From assembly GCF_014199395.1 (NCBI RefSeq), contig NZ_JACIJM010000003.1:186001-250000 (forward strand): a DNA stretch of 64,000 nt, written 5' to 3'. This document shows, in pieces, positions 7,820 through 16,042 of the stretch (the first letter of the stretch is position 1; every line of letters starts with the position of its first letter). The translations under genes and the position numbers were made by a program. The notes below the pieces were generated by a model that worked only from the letters and a program-made list of their open reading frames with translations, had not been told where the DNA came from and did not search any database. Origin of the DNA: Yoonia ponticola (GTDB taxonomy: Bacteria; Pseudomonadota; Alphaproteobacteria; Rhodobacterales; Rhodobacteraceae).

Positions 7820-9102
7820 CAGCCGTGCCGAGCCAACCAGCCTTCAAGCCGGTCGCGCAACTCTTCGGCCAAAGCCTCGTCTGCGATTTCGTCCAACGCT
7901 TCGGCCAAAAACGCCAATGTCAGCAAGGTTGTCGCCTGTTGCTCTGGCACACCGCGTGAGCGCAGGTAGAACAGTGCTGTCTCGTCAATCGCACCCGTTG
8001 TGGACCCGTGTGAACAGGCCACGTCATCAGCGTAGATTTCGAGTTCAGGCTTGGCGAGGAATTGTGCATCTTCGTCCAAAAGCAACGACTGGCTGATCTG
8101 GTAGCCGTCAGTCTTTTGCGCACCCGCTTTCACAAGGATCTTACCTTGGAACACGCCTGTCGCCGCGTTGCGCAGCACCTTTTTGAACACCTGACGGCTT
8201 TCACCGTTCAGCGCGTCATGGGTGATGAACACGGTGTCGTCGTGGTGAAAGTCCTTGCCGTCGCCGACACAGACACCACCAACATGCACAACAGCGTCGT
8301 CGCCGATTATATCGGCCACAAATTCGTTGCGTGTCATTTTACCGTTCATTGCAAGCGTGAAGGACTTCAGCGTAGCTTCGGTCCCGACACGCGCAAACAG
8401 ATGCGTCGCAACCGCGCGGTTATGCGCACGGCCTTGTGGGCGGACATGGTGCAGGGTTGCGTTGTCAGCGACATCGACCTCAAGCACGACATTGCTGCGC
8501 GCACCCGGTGTGCCGGTTTCCAACAGCGTCAGTTCTGTGCCTGCGTCAAGTTTCACAACATGGTGCAGCACAACATCGGACGCATCCGACGACTGGCGGT
8601 AAGAAATATGCAGTGGTTTGCTAGGCTTACCCGTCACATGGAGACAGACACCATCTGTCGCAAATGCCGTGTTCATGATCGCCAAAGGACGGTCCACAGG
8701 GTTTTGTCCAGCGGTTTCCAACTGACCATAAAGCCCCTGCGCCCAATGCACATCAGCCGCTTGAGCATCAACCAACCGCGTGATTTCAACGCCTTCCAGC
8801 GTTGGATCATCGGATGCGTCGGCGTCAAACACACCATCAACAAAGATCAGGCGTACCTTGTCTTTGTCCATAAAGATCGGCGTGTCGGTCCGCAGGGCTT
8901 CACTCGGTGAAACCTCGGCGCCTACCAGCAAAGCCGGATCAGTATAGCGCCAGTATTCGTCGCGTTTATGCGGCAAGCCCATGGCGATCAGACGGTTCAG
9001 CGCGTCTTGGCGGGCCGTCGTGGCCCATGCACCGCAGGCGGGCATCGCCATGCCGATCAAGCGGTCTTTGGTCGCGTCTGCTTTGATTTGTGGCAAAGCC
9101 AT
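7819..9102 (-). CDS. sufD: Fe-S assembly scaffold subunit SufD
   Basis: This 427-residue protein is the SufD subunit of the SufBC2D scaffold that builds Fe-S clusters in the cytoplasm. The C-terminal half has the SufB/SufD beta-helix core, including VGGVCVGDGKDFHHDDTVFI and the conserved stretch DVACSHGSTTGAIDETALFY near residues 360-380, where the His takes part in cluster building on the complex. The last 50 residues are helical, with the usual RSRGVPEQQATTLL segment. It begins at the last base of sufC and ends at the first YIP1 start, so translation is tightly coupled. Confidence 0.95.
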   Translation of the reverse strand: MALPQIKADATKDRLIGMAMPACGAWATTARQDALNRLIAMGLPHKRDEYWRYTDPALLVGAEVSPSEALRTDTPIFMDKDKVRLIFVDGVFDADASDDPTLEGVEITRLVDAQAADVHWAQGLYGQLETAGQNPVDRPLAIMNTAFATDGVCLHVTGKPSKPLHISYRQSSDASDVVLHHVVKLDAGTELTLLETGTPGARSNVVLEVDVADNATLHHVRPQGRAHNRAVATHLFARVGTEATLKSFTLAMNGKMTRNEFVADIIGDDAVVHVGGVCVGDGKDFHHDDTVFITHDALNGESRQVFKKVLRNAATGVFQGKILVKAGAQKTDGYQISQSLLLDEDAQFLAKPELEIYADDVACSHGSTTGAIDETALFYLRSRGVPEQQATTLLTLAFLAEALDEIADEALAEELRDRLEGWLARHG

Positions 9103-9857
9103 TAGGACACCTCTGCCAAGATATCGGCGTAACCGTTGTTTTCAACTTCCAGAGCCAGCTCTGGGCCGCCTGTTTTGATGATACGACCGTTGGCCATGAT
9201 GTGCACAACGTCCGGTTTGATGTGGTCAAGCAAACGCTGGTAGTGCGTGATCACGAGGAACGAACGGCCCTCGGAGCGCAGCGCATTCACGCCTTCGGAC
9301 ACGAGTTTCATCGCATCAACGTCCAAACCGGAATCGGTTTCATCCAGAACGCACATTTTTGGCGCAAGCATCGCCATTTGCAGGATTTCGTTGCGCTTTT
9401 TCTCGCCACCGGAAAAGCCCACGTTGACAGGGCGTTTCAGCATGTCAGCGTCGATTTTCAGATCTTTCGCACGGGCGCGGACTTCTTTCAGAAAGTCGCC
9501 AGCGGACATTTCTTCTTCGCCACGTGATTTGCGCTGTGCGTTTACGGCTGTGCGCAAAAACGTCATGTTACCAACGCCCGGAATTTCCACTGGGTATTGG
9601 AACGCAAGGAATAGGCCCGCGGCGGCGCGCTCTTCCGGGTCCATGTCGAGCAGGTCAACATCTTCCAATGTGGCGGACCCGTCGGTCACTTCGTAGCCGT
9701 CTTTGCCGGACAGCACGTAGGACAATGTGGATTTACCAGAGCCATTTGGCCCCATGATCGCGTGCACTTCACCAGCGCCGATTTTAAGATCGACACCTTT
9801 GAGGATTTGCTTGTCCTCTTCTTCGAGTTGGACGTGCAGGTTTTTGATCTCAAGCAT
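9102..9857 (-). CDS. sufC: Fe-S assembly ATPase SufC
   Basis: This 251-residue ABC-type ATPase powers the SufBCD scaffold; unlike transporters it has no membrane partner. Walker A GPNGSGKST is at residues 36-44, the signature is SGGEKKRNEILQ, and Walker B is MCVLDETDSGLD, with the Glu-Thr-Asp-Ser-Gly-Leu-Asp form typical of SufC. The switch His is in VITHYQRLLD. A ribosome binding site (AGGAG) precedes the ATG. A strong hairpin at 9885-9912 stands just upstream and separates it from the unknown gene. It is coupled to sufD by a one-base overlap. Confidence 0.97.
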   Translation of the reverse strand: MLEIKNLHVQLEEEDKQILKGVDLKIGAGEVHAIMGPNGSGKSTLSYVLSGKDGYEVTDGSATLEDVDLLDMDPEERAAAGLFLAFQYPVEIPGVGNMTFLRTAVNAQRKSRGEEEMSAGDFLKEVRARAKDLKIDADMLKRPVNVGFSGGEKKRNEILQMAMLAPKMCVLDETDSGLDVDAMKLVSEGVNALRSEGRSFLVITHYQRLLDHIKPDVVHIMANGRIIKTGGPELALEVENNGYADILAEVS

Positions 9858-9884
9858 AGTTATCTCCTTGGAAGACGTAGAAAG

Positions 9885-9912
9885 GCCGCGTCAGGACAGT
9901 GTCCTGCGCGGC
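9885..9912 (-). other. Intra-operon hairpin upstream of sufC
   Basis: GCCGCG (9885-9890) pairs with CGCGGC (9907-9912), and CAGGACA pairs with TGTCCTG around a single G, with one bulged T at 9891. The result is a stem of about 12-13 base pairs, 28 bases before the sufC start. There is no T run, so it is more likely an mRNA-stability or processing structure than a terminator. Structure seen; function inferred. Confidence 0.55.
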
Positions 9913-9944
9913 GTGTTCGTGTGATGACGCAGATGCGCCAGATG

Positions 9945-10457
9945 TTAGATTGTAATGCTGGTGCCCGCGATGTTCAGCGACATCGGATCGGTTGCAGCGA
10001 GAATTTGATCCACAAAGTCCTGCGAAAAGACCATCGCGAATTGATCGGGTGCAAGCCAGACGGCGTTGTGCATCGTCATGGCGGCCAATGCGGCCCCCGC
10101 CATATGCCCGACCATGTGTTTGAACGACTTCTGACGGACGATGCCGCCAATCGTAAAGGCCATGACACCCGCCATGCCCAATTCGAAGATCAACGCGTTG
10201 GGAACGCTGGGTTTGATGTCCAGAAACGCGATCTGCAAATAGCGGGCGACAATCAGACACAACGCACCCAAGATCATCGCCATCAAAATGCGTGACACCG
10301 TCACTGGTGGCGTTTTGCCGTTTGCCAAGATGCGGTCGCGCCCGACCCGCTTGGGGATTTTCATGCCCGTTTCCGGATCCAAGTAAAACGTGTTGCGCGG
10401 ATTGTTGATGCTCTTGACGCGAGCTTGAAAAATAGCCGTCTGTTCTTGCGTGGCCAT
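9945..10457 (-). CDS. Unknown membrane protein encoded between sufB and sufC
   Basis: This 170-residue protein has a basic, soluble N-terminus (about 50 residues, with NPRNTFYLDPETGMKIPKRV) followed by two to three hydrophobic helices and a short C-terminal tail rich in Asp, Ala and Ser. I do not recognise the family. I use the ATG at 10457 (MATQEQ) instead of the GTG four codons upstream. It is flanked by hairpins on both sides (9885-9912 and 10474-10523), so its expression may be set differently from sufB and sufC. Its place inside the suf operon suggests a link to Fe-S assembly, but no motif supports a specific role. Confidence 0.7.
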   Translation of the reverse strand: MATQEQTAIFQARVKSINNPRNTFYLDPETGMKIPKRVGRDRILANGKTPPVTVSRILMAMILGALCLIVARYLQIAFLDIKPSVPNALIFELGMAGVMAFTIGGIVRQKSFKHMVGHMAGAALAAMTMHNAVWLAPDQFAMVFSQDFVDQILAATDPMSLNIAGTSITI

Positions 10458-10473
10458 GATATGTGACACCTGT

Positions 10474-10523
10474 CCCGTTTCGTCCCCACATCTGGCTAGC
10501 AGACAAAGTGGGGCAAAAACGGG
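10474..10523 (-). other. Nested hairpin in the sufB-downstream leader (structured RNA candidate)
   Basis: Three inverted-repeat layers nest in order: CCCGTTT (10474-10480) with AAACGGG (10517-10523), CCCCAC (10484-10489) with GTGGGG (10508-10513), and TCTG (10491-10494) with CAGA around a 5-base loop. Small internal loops separate the layers. On the minus-strand transcript it lies 53 bases after the sufB stop and 17 bases before the next start codon. It may control read-through or translation of the downstream genes. No known riboswitch class matched by eye. Confidence 0.55.
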
Positions 10524-10575
10524 GCAAGGCCGTGGCCGCGGTGCGGCTATATGTCAGGCAAGTGACAGTCATAAT

Positions 10576-12099
10576 TTAGCCAACCGACCCTTCGAGGCTG
10601 ATCGCAACCAAGGCTTGTGCTTCCATCGCGAATTCCATCGGAAGGGCTTGCAGCACTTCTTTGGCGAACCCGTTGACGATCAAGGCCACGGCCTCTTCTT
10701 CGTCCATACCGCGCGAGCGGCAGTAGAACATTTGATCGTCGTCGATTTTCGATGTGGTCGCTTCGTGCTCAACCCGAGACGAGTTATTCTTCACCTCGAT
10801 ATACGGCACCGTGTGTGCGCCGCATTTGTCGCCAATCAGAAGGCTATCACACTGGGTGTAGTTCCGGCTGTTCTTGGCTTTAGGGTGCATAGAGACCAGA
10901 CCCCGGTAGGTGTTCTGTGCCACACCCGCAGAGATACCTTTGGACACGATCCGTGACTTGGTGTTTTTGCCAAGGTGGATCATCTTTGTGCCCGTGTCGG
11001 CCTGCTGGTGATTGTTAGCAATGGCAATCGAATAGAATTCGCCTTGGCTGTCGTCACCGCGCAGAATGCAGCTTGGATATTTCCACGTGACAGCAGAACC
11101 GGTTTCGACCTGTGTCCACATCACCTTGGAACGATCACCACGGCAATCGGCCCGTTTGGTCACAAAGTTATAGATGCCGCCCTTGCCGTTTTCATCGCCG
11201 GGATACCAGTTTTGAACGGTGGAATATTTCACTTCGGCGTCTTCTTCGATGATGATCTCGACCACAGCCGCGTGCAGCTGGGCTGTGTCGCGTTTCGGCG
11301 CAGTACAGCCTTCGAGGTAGGATACATAAGACCCTTTGTCAGCGATGATCAACGTGCGTTCGAACTGGCCTGTGTTTTCCGCGTTGATGCGGAAATACGT
11401 GGACAGCTCCATCGGACAACGAACACCCGGCGGGATGTACACAAACGACCCATCCGAGAACACGGCAGAGTTCAACGTCGCGTAAAAGTTGTCGGACGGC
11501 GGCACCACTGTGCCAAGGTATTTCTTGACCAACTCAGGGTGGTTCACAATCGCTTCGGAGATTGAACAGAAGATCACGCCAGCCGCTGCCAGCTCTTTCT
11601 GAAATGTCGTCCCGACGGACACGGAATCGAATACCGCATCAACTGCAACCTTGCGGCCCTCGGCAGGTGGGGCATCGGCGCCCTCAACACCCGCAAGGAT
11701 CGCTTGCTCCTTCAAAGGAATGCCGAGTTTCTTGTATGTTTCCAAAAGCTTGGGGTCAACGTCGTCCAAAGACTTCGGCTTTTCCTCCATGCTTTTTGGA
11801 CGGGCGTAGTAATAGATATCTTGGAAATCGATGTCAGGATAGTTGACCATCGCCCAAGTCGGTTCTTCCAACCCCTGCCAGCGTTCAAACGCGGACAGAC
11901 GCCATTCGGTCATCCATTCCGGCTCATTATTCTTGCCCGAGATCAGCTTGACGATATCGGTGTTCACGCCTTTAGGGGCGTATTCCATCTCGATTTCGGT
12001 TTCCCAGCCGTACTTGTAATTTCCTGACAGCGCAGACACCGCATCTACGGTATCCTGATCCACACCATCTTTGACCTGAACTTCATCCAAAGCTGTCAT
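10576..12099 (-). CDS. sufB: Fe-S assembly scaffold subunit SufB
   Basis: This 507-residue protein is the main Fe-S scaffold subunit of SufBC2D. Typical SufB stretches are present: [40 protein letters not shown] containing the conserved Cys of the sulfur-accepting region, and [20 protein letters not shown] near residue 450. The length (about 500) matches alphaproteobacterial SufB. The start at 12099 gives [20 protein letters not shown] with a GGAT-type ribosome binding site. It follows the IscS-type desulfurase by 25 bases and precedes the unknown gene after 118 bases, the longest gap in the operon. Confidence 0.97.
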   Translation of the reverse strand: MTALDEVQVKDGVDQDTVDAVSALSGNYKYGWETEIEMEYAPKGVNTDIVKLISGKNNEPEWMTEWRLSAFERWQGLEEPTWAMVNYPDIDFQDIYYYARPKSMEEKPKSLDDVDPKLLETYKKLGIPLKEQAILAGVEGADAPPAEGRKVAVDAVFDSVSVGTTFQKELAAAGVIFCSISEAIVNHPELVKKYLGTVVPPSDNFYATLNSAVFSDGSFVYIPPGVRCPMELSTYFRINAENTGQFERTLIIADKGSYVSYLEGCTAPKRDTAQLHAAVVEIIIEEDAEVKYSTVQNWYPGDENGKGGIYNFVTKRADCRGDRSKVMWTQVETGSAVTWKYPSCILRGDDSQGEFYSIAIANNHQQADTGTKMIHLGKNTKSRIVSKGISAGVAQNTYRGLVSMHPKAKNSRNYTQCDSLLIGDKCGAHTVPYIEVKNNSSRVEHEATTSKIDDDQMFYCRSRGMDEEEAVALIVNGFAKEVLQALPMEFAMEAQALVAISLEGSVG

Positions 12100-12124
12100 C
12101 GCATCATCCTTTTCCCTACGGGCA

Positions 12125-13156
12125 TTACGCCGCAGTCATCCGTCGTTTTTTCCGCGTCCATGCATCTGCAAAGCGCAAAATCTCATCTTCCGTCGTGTCA
12201 ATTCCCAGCGAGACCCGCAAGGAACACGACGCCAATTCATCCGTATAGCCAAGTGCTGGCAGAACGCCGCCAACCTTGACCTTTCCGCTCGAACAAGCCG
12301 AGCCCGCAGACACCGCAAATCCAGCCAAATCCATCGCCATCACTTGCGTCTCACCCTTCCAGCCGGGGCTGAGGAAACACGAGGTATTTGGCAAACGCGC
12401 AGCATCCTGACCTACAAAGATAGTATCGGGGGCTGCGTCCTCAATGGCCTTTTCTAGAATATTTCTAAACTGCGCAACCTGATCCCAACGCCCGTCAGTC
12501 AAATCTTTTTGAGCTTCCTTAGCGGCAGCTGCAAAACCCGCAATCAAGATCAGATTTTCAGTGCCAGACCTACGACCCATTTCCTGACCGCCACCCTTGA
12601 TTTGGGCCGGAACATCAGCGCCCGCGGGCACAACCAAGGCGCCAACACCCTTGGGGCCACCGAACTTATGGGCCGACAAGATCGCAGCCCCAACGCCGGA
12701 CCAATCAAACGCAAATGCAAAACGGCCAAACCCTTGGGTAATATCCGTGACGGCCACGCCATCCACATTTTGTAGCAAACCGGTCTCGGAATTGGCCAGT
12801 TGCACAACCGACACCGCAGGATCAGTGACCTGCACAATACTGCCCGCAACAGGCAAACTCGGATCAATCCACGCCGCAACCGCCGCATGCTCTAATCCAG
12901 ACCCCACCAGATCACGCCCAGCCAGCGCCAAAGCAGCAGCCTCGGTCGCCCCCGATGTGAACACGATATCAGCGCCAGCGGCACCTAACGTCTCGGATAA
13001 ATCCGCGCGGCACTGCTCAAGCAACCGCTTGGCGGCACGGCCTTCGGCATGGACCGACGACGGATTACCGACCAAATCCATGGCCGCAATCATCGCGGCG
13101 CGGGCTTCGGCACGCACAGGCGTCGTCGCGTTATGATCCAAATAAACCCGGTTCAT
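12125..13156 (-). CDS. IscS/NifS-type cysteine desulfurase
   Basis: This 343-residue class V aminotransferase-fold PLP enzyme is the second desulfurase of the operon. The PLP lysine is K164 in [12 protein letters not shown], and the catalytic Cys is C288 in the [15 protein letters not shown] loop, the type I (IscS/NifS) form that differs from the SufS form. I start at [20 protein letters not shown] (13156); an in-frame ATG ten codons upstream adds an unlikely leader close to the palindromic element. It follows iscR, separated by copy 2 of the dual-palindrome element. It is shorter than E. coli IscS (404 residues), matching the small Rhodobacterales version. Confidence 0.93.
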   Translation of the reverse strand: MNRVYLDHNATTPVRAEARAAMIAAMDLVGNPSSVHAEGRAAKRLLEQCRADLSETLGAAGADIVFTSGATEAAALALAGRDLVGSGLEHAAVAAWIDPSLPVAGSIVQVTDPAVSVVQLANSETGLLQNVDGVAVTDITQGFGRFAFAFDWSGVGAAILSAHKFGGPKGVGALVVPAGADVPAQIKGGGQEMGRRSGTENLILIAGFAAAAKEAQKDLTDGRWDQVAQFRNILEKAIEDAAPDTIFVGQDAARLPNTSCFLSPGWKGETQVMAMDLAGFAVSAGSACSSGKVKVGGVLPALGYTDELASCSLRVSLGIDTTEDEILRFADAWTRKKRRMTAA

Positions 13157-13202
13157 GATCCACACATTTTCATTTCGCCAAAACAACTCTCGCCGAAGGC
13201 CG

Positions 13203-13244
13203 CGATTTTTCGCGAAAAATCGTCCAAATTTTCTGGAAAATTTG
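13203..13244. repeat. Dual-palindrome element, copy 2 (after iscR)
   Basis: The first palindrome (13203-13222) has arms CGATTTTTC/GAAAAATCG around GC. TC follows, and the second palindrome (13225-13244) has arms CAAATTTTC/GAAAATTTG around TG. The order of the two palindromes is reversed relative to copy 1 on the plus strand. It begins 2 bases beyond the iscR stop codon and lies between iscR and the downstream desulfurase, so it could tune read-through from the regulator into the operon. Confidence 0.85.
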
Positions 13245-13246
13245 AC

Positions 13247-13711
13247 CTAGCATCCCTCGTCCACCACTTCGAAAAGCGCGGGCACTGCGGGACATGGTGC
13301 CAGACCGTTACCCACAACATCAGACAAACGCGCTTGATGTAGGAAGACATAGACATGCGCGCTCAGCCCTTCCCAGAGACGGTTCGACAGCGATTGCGCC
13401 CGTGATCCCGACGCGCCGCCAGAGGCACCTGCCCCTTTGTGCATCGCACTCACGGTTTCATCGACAGCCGAAAGAATATCAACAACGCGGATTTCCGACG
13501 CCGGATGCGCCAGCCGATAACCGCCGCCCGGTCCGCGCACAGACAGAACCAGATCAGCGCGACGCAACTTCACGAACAATTGCTCAAGATACGCCAGCGA
13601 TATGTCCTGCCGCTTTGAAATCTCGGTCAAATTGACCAAAGCCCCATCCGGTTGCAGAGCCAAGTCAGCCAGTGCGACAACCGCATACCGTCCTTTTGTG
13701 CTCAGCTTCAT
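13247..13711 (-). CDS. iscR: Rrf2-family iron-sulfur regulator IscR, cysteine-poor type
   Basis: This 154-residue winged-helix regulator starts with the classic MKLSTKGRYAVVALADLALQ helix and has the Rrf2 wing GPGGGYRLAHP (60-70) and ILSAVDE. E. coli IscR binds a 2Fe-2S cluster through three cysteines near residue 100; the matching stretch here (91-107) has none, and the only cysteines are C140 and C154. IscR from Rhodobacter sphaeroides is reported to lack the triad as well, so this is a lineage trait rather than decay. It probably represses its own operon through the inverted repeat at 13738-13768. The gene is the first of the suf operon and diverges from a hydrolase gene. Confidence 0.92.
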   Translation of the reverse strand: MKLSTKGRYAVVALADLALQPDGALVNLTEISKRQDISLAYLEQLFVKLRRADLVLSVRGPGGGYRLAHPASEIRVVDILSAVDETVSAMHKGAGASGGASGSRAQSLSNRLWEGLSAHVYVFLHQARLSDVVGNGLAPCPAVPALFEVVDEGC

Positions 13712-13737
13712 CTAAAAATCCCATCAGGTTAATTACA

Positions 13738-13768
13738 TTGACCTTTCGCAACTGCGCTATTAGGTCAA
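13738..13768. promoter_or_regulatory. Inverted repeat in the iscR promoter region (putative operator)
   Basis: A perfect 7-base inverted repeat, TTGACCT (13738-13744) and AGGTCAA (13762-13768), has 17 bases between the arms and lies 27-57 bases upstream of the iscR start codon. The TTGACC in each arm also resembles a -35 element in either direction, so it may serve the divergent hydrolase gene too. Binding by IscR or another iron regulator is inferred from position. Confidence 0.45.
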
Positions 13769-13886
13769 AACATCAATAACTGGACCATTTGGCCCAAGTT
13801 TAGAATCTTTCTAAGGTGACTGAGCGTTTTCGTCAAGAATTCACGTGACGATTTCCGCAGCCGCCGCGAACAAAAGACGGATGCAT

Positions 13887-14540
13887 ATGCCCGAAGTAAT
13901 CTTCCCCGGACCAGAAGGCCGCCTAGAAGGCCGCTACCACCCGCAAAAAGACCGCGATGCCCCTATCGCAATCGTTTTGCACCCGCATCCGCAGTTTGGC
14001 GGCACGATGAACAACCGCGTTGTTTATAACCTGCACTACGCCTTCTATAAGATGGGCTTTACGGTGCTACGTTTTAACTTCCGTGGTGTTGGCCGGTCCC
14101 AAGGTGAATACGATCAAGGTGTGGGCGAATTGTCTGATGCGGCGTCAGCGCTCGATTATCTGCAGTCGATGAACAACAACTCCAAGCATTGCTGGGTTGC
14201 TGGTTTCTCGTTCGGCGCGTGGATCGGCATGCAATTGTTGATGCGTCGTCCAGAGATCACAGGCTTTATCTCGATTTCACCGCCTGCGAACATGTATGAT
14301 TTCAGCTTCTTGGCCCCTTGCCCCGCATCTGGCTTGATTATGAACGGCTCAGCCGACCGCGTGGCCCCGCCGCAAGATACTGTGAACCTCGTCAATAAAT
14401 TGCACGAGCAAAAGGGTATCACCGTGACGCACAACACGATGGAAGGTGCTGGTCACTTCTTTGAAGATCCGCACATGGACCCGATGATCGACACTGTCAC
14501 AGATTACGTGCGTCAGCGTTTGACCGAAACCACACGGTAA
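13887..14540 (+). CDS. Alpha/beta hydrolase
   Basis: This protein of about 217 residues has an alpha/beta-hydrolase fold. The oxyanion region is VLHPHPQFGGTMNNRVVYNL, the nucleophile elbow is GFSFGAW (GxSxG), the acid region is NGSADRVAPP, and the catalytic His is in GAGHFFEDPH. This subgroup is widespread in alphaproteobacteria and its substrate is unknown. I prefer the start MPEVIFPGPEGR at 13887; in-frame ATGs at 13881 and 13845 are possible. It is divergent from iscR. Its stop lies 3 bases before the next gene, so it likely heads a four-gene unit ending with an HD-domain phosphohydrolase. Confidence 0.85.
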   Translation: MPEVIFPGPEGRLEGRYHPQKDRDAPIAIVLHPHPQFGGTMNNRVVYNLHYAFYKMGFTVLRFNFRGVGRSQGEYDQGVGELSDAASALDYLQSMNNNSKHCWVAGFSFGAWIGMQLLMRRPEITGFISISPPANMYDFSFLAPCPASGLIMNGSADRVAPPQDTVNLVNKLHEQKGITVTHNTMEGAGHFFEDPHMDPMIDTVTDYVRQRLTETTR

Positions 14541-14543
14541 ATC

Positions 14544-14843
14544 ATGTCAGAATATACCGACAACACCGCCAACGAACTTGCCGATAAGGCGCTTGCCGAA
14601 GCCGAACTATGCGGTGACGACAAGATCGTGGACCGGATTGGTGAAATCCTTGGGGCGTCGTCCCAGTCACTGGAAGAAGCCTATCTGACCGCAATTCGTG
14701 TCCGCCGCGCTGAAAAGCGGGCGCGGGCGTTGCTGGCGGATAGTGCGGCAAAACGGGTGGCCGCAACAGCGGCTGCCCTCGCGGCTGAAACGCCAGACGC
14801 AGATGCACCATCAGACGACGACGGTGCAACCGAAATCGCATGA
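14544..14843 (+). CDS. Unknown 99-residue alanine- and acid-rich protein
   Basis: The family is not recognised. The protein is charged and helical throughout, with no membrane segment. The middle (residues 28-75, GEILGASSQSLEEAYLTAIR onward, with alternating Arg, Ala and Glu) looks coiled-coil-like, and the C-terminus is an acidic tail (ETPDADAPSDDDGATEIA). It starts 3 bases after the hydrolase stop and overlaps the next gene by 4 bases (ATGA), so it is made together with its neighbours. A structural or adaptor role is possible, but nothing in the sequence shows it. Confidence 0.7.
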   Translation: MSEYTDNTANELADKALAEAELCGDDKIVDRIGEILGASSQSLEEAYLTAIRVRRAEKRARALLADSAAKRVAATAAALAAETPDADAPSDDDGATEIA

Positions 14844-15277
14844 TTTACGCCCAAGCTGACTATTTCCGCATTCCCTTGCTCGACGGCCAATTTGGTGTCG
14901 GGCAAGTGTTTGAGGTAGCAGCGGGCGACGAAAACGCCCTATTTTGCGGCATTTCAACCATCCGCGCCGATACGACCACCGATATTGCCCCGTTTGACTT
15001 GCCCGACGTTATTGCAATGGTCCGTGTGCAGGACACCGCGATTGCGGGTGGCGACTGGCCCTTGGCGGGCTTTAACCAAATCCCCCGTTTTCGCAGTGTG
15101 CTGAACTATAATGGCGCAAAAGCGCTGGGTTTTCCCGATATGCCTGTGCTTGAACCTGCTGTGATCGAAGCCTTCACCAACGCTGTGCATGGCCTGTATC
15201 CGTGGGACGCATTTGGCCCCCTGTTCGACCAGATCAAACGCAGCGATTTAGACACGCCACCAAAGGCCATCCGATGA
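14840..15277 (+). CDS. Unknown 145-residue protein, possible Imm26-like fold
   Basis: This soluble protein starts with the pattern YFRIPLLDGQFGVGQVFEV and continues with VIAMVRVQDTAIAGGDWPLAGF. These resemble the beginning and the D-x-x-I-x-x-G-x-WP segment of Imm26-like proteins, a family annotated as immunity proteins of contact-dependent toxins. No toxin gene is nearby, so an immunity function is not supported and the resemblance may mean only a shared fold. It is coupled by ATGA overlaps to both neighbours (unknown gene before, HD-domain gene after). Fold assignment is tentative. Confidence 0.65.
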   Translation: MIYAQADYFRIPLLDGQFGVGQVFEVAAGDENALFCGISTIRADTTTDIAPFDLPDVIAMVRVQDTAIAGGDWPLAGFNQIPRFRSVLNYNGAKALGFPDMPVLEPAVIEAFTNAVHGLYPWDAFGPLFDQIKRSDLDTPPKAIR

Positions 15278-15870
15278 CAGATCAATCATCCGCCCGTATC
15301 GCCGCACAATTCGCATTTCTGACCGAAGCTGACAGGCTGAAGTCGGTGCTACGCGCCACAAAACTCTGCGACGGGTCGCGGTTTGAGAATACGGGCGAAC
15401 ATTCGTGGCATGTCGCCCTTTATGCGCTGGTGATGGCTGAACATGCCGCCAAGCCAGTTGATGTCAGTCGCGTCATTAAGATGATGTTGATCCACGATCT
15501 GGTGGAAATCGACGCAGGTGACACGCCGATCCACAGTGCTGCGGCCCTTGATCCGGCTTTGCAAGCGGCTGAGGAACAAACGGCTGCTGATCGCATTTTT
15601 GGCCTGTTGCCTGCCGATCAAGCCGCCGATTTCCGCGCCCTTTGGGACGAATTTGAAGCGGCAGAGACCGACGACGCGATTTTTGCTAAATCCATCGACC
15701 GCGTGCAGCCTGTGATTTCCAACCTCGAAACAGGCGGCCAGTCTTGGTTGGAGTACAACGTCTCGCGTGACCAGCTTGAACACCGTGTTGGTGGTAAGGT
15801 CAGTCGCGGCGCACCTGCGCTGTGGACGGCCCTGAAACAGCGGCTCGATCTGTGGTTCAACGCACGTTAA
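15274..15870 (+). CDS. HD-domain phosphohydrolase (YfbR/HDDC2-like)
   Basis: This protein of about 198 residues carries an HD metal site: H in NTGEHSWHVA (about 45), HD in MMLIHDLVEIDAGD (about 76-77), and a later Asp in AKSIDRVQPV. The arrangement fits the YfbR/HDDC2 group, where known members are 5'-deoxynucleotidases acting on dNMPs; the substrate here is unproven. I take the ATG at 15274 (MTDQSSARIAAQFAFLTEAD), which overlaps the previous stop by ATGA. Longer readings upstream lie inside the preceding gene. It is the last gene of the hydrolase-led unit. Confidence 0.88.
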   Translation: MTDQSSARIAAQFAFLTEADRLKSVLRATKLCDGSRFENTGEHSWHVALYALVMAEHAAKPVDVSRVIKMMLIHDLVEIDAGDTPIHSAAALDPALQAAEEQTAADRIFGLLPADQAADFRALWDEFEAAETDDAIFAKSIDRVQPVISNLETGGQSWLEYNVSRDQLEHRVGGKVSRGAPALWTALKQRLDLWFNAR

Positions 15871-16042
15871 AATCCGTATTTCATCAATAAAGTAAACGCC
15901 TTACACGGCGAAGCTTATCCATCACATCAAGGTCGCGGTCACGCAATCGCTATCGCGGATTAGCGCTTTGCTGCCGATGCTTGGTTGTGGGTGGATTGGA
16001 AAACTGCAAAAGAACGCCAGACCTTATTCGTTGGATACCACT

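Noticed and set aside
8062-8910. A 282-codon plus-strand frame opposite sufD
   Set aside because: No recognisable domain; it is an antisense shadow of a conserved suf gene.
15910-15970. Inverted-repeat-like GCAATCGCTATCGCGGATTAGCG before the CPBP gene
   Set aside because: The arms do not align into a stem of more than about 5 pairs.
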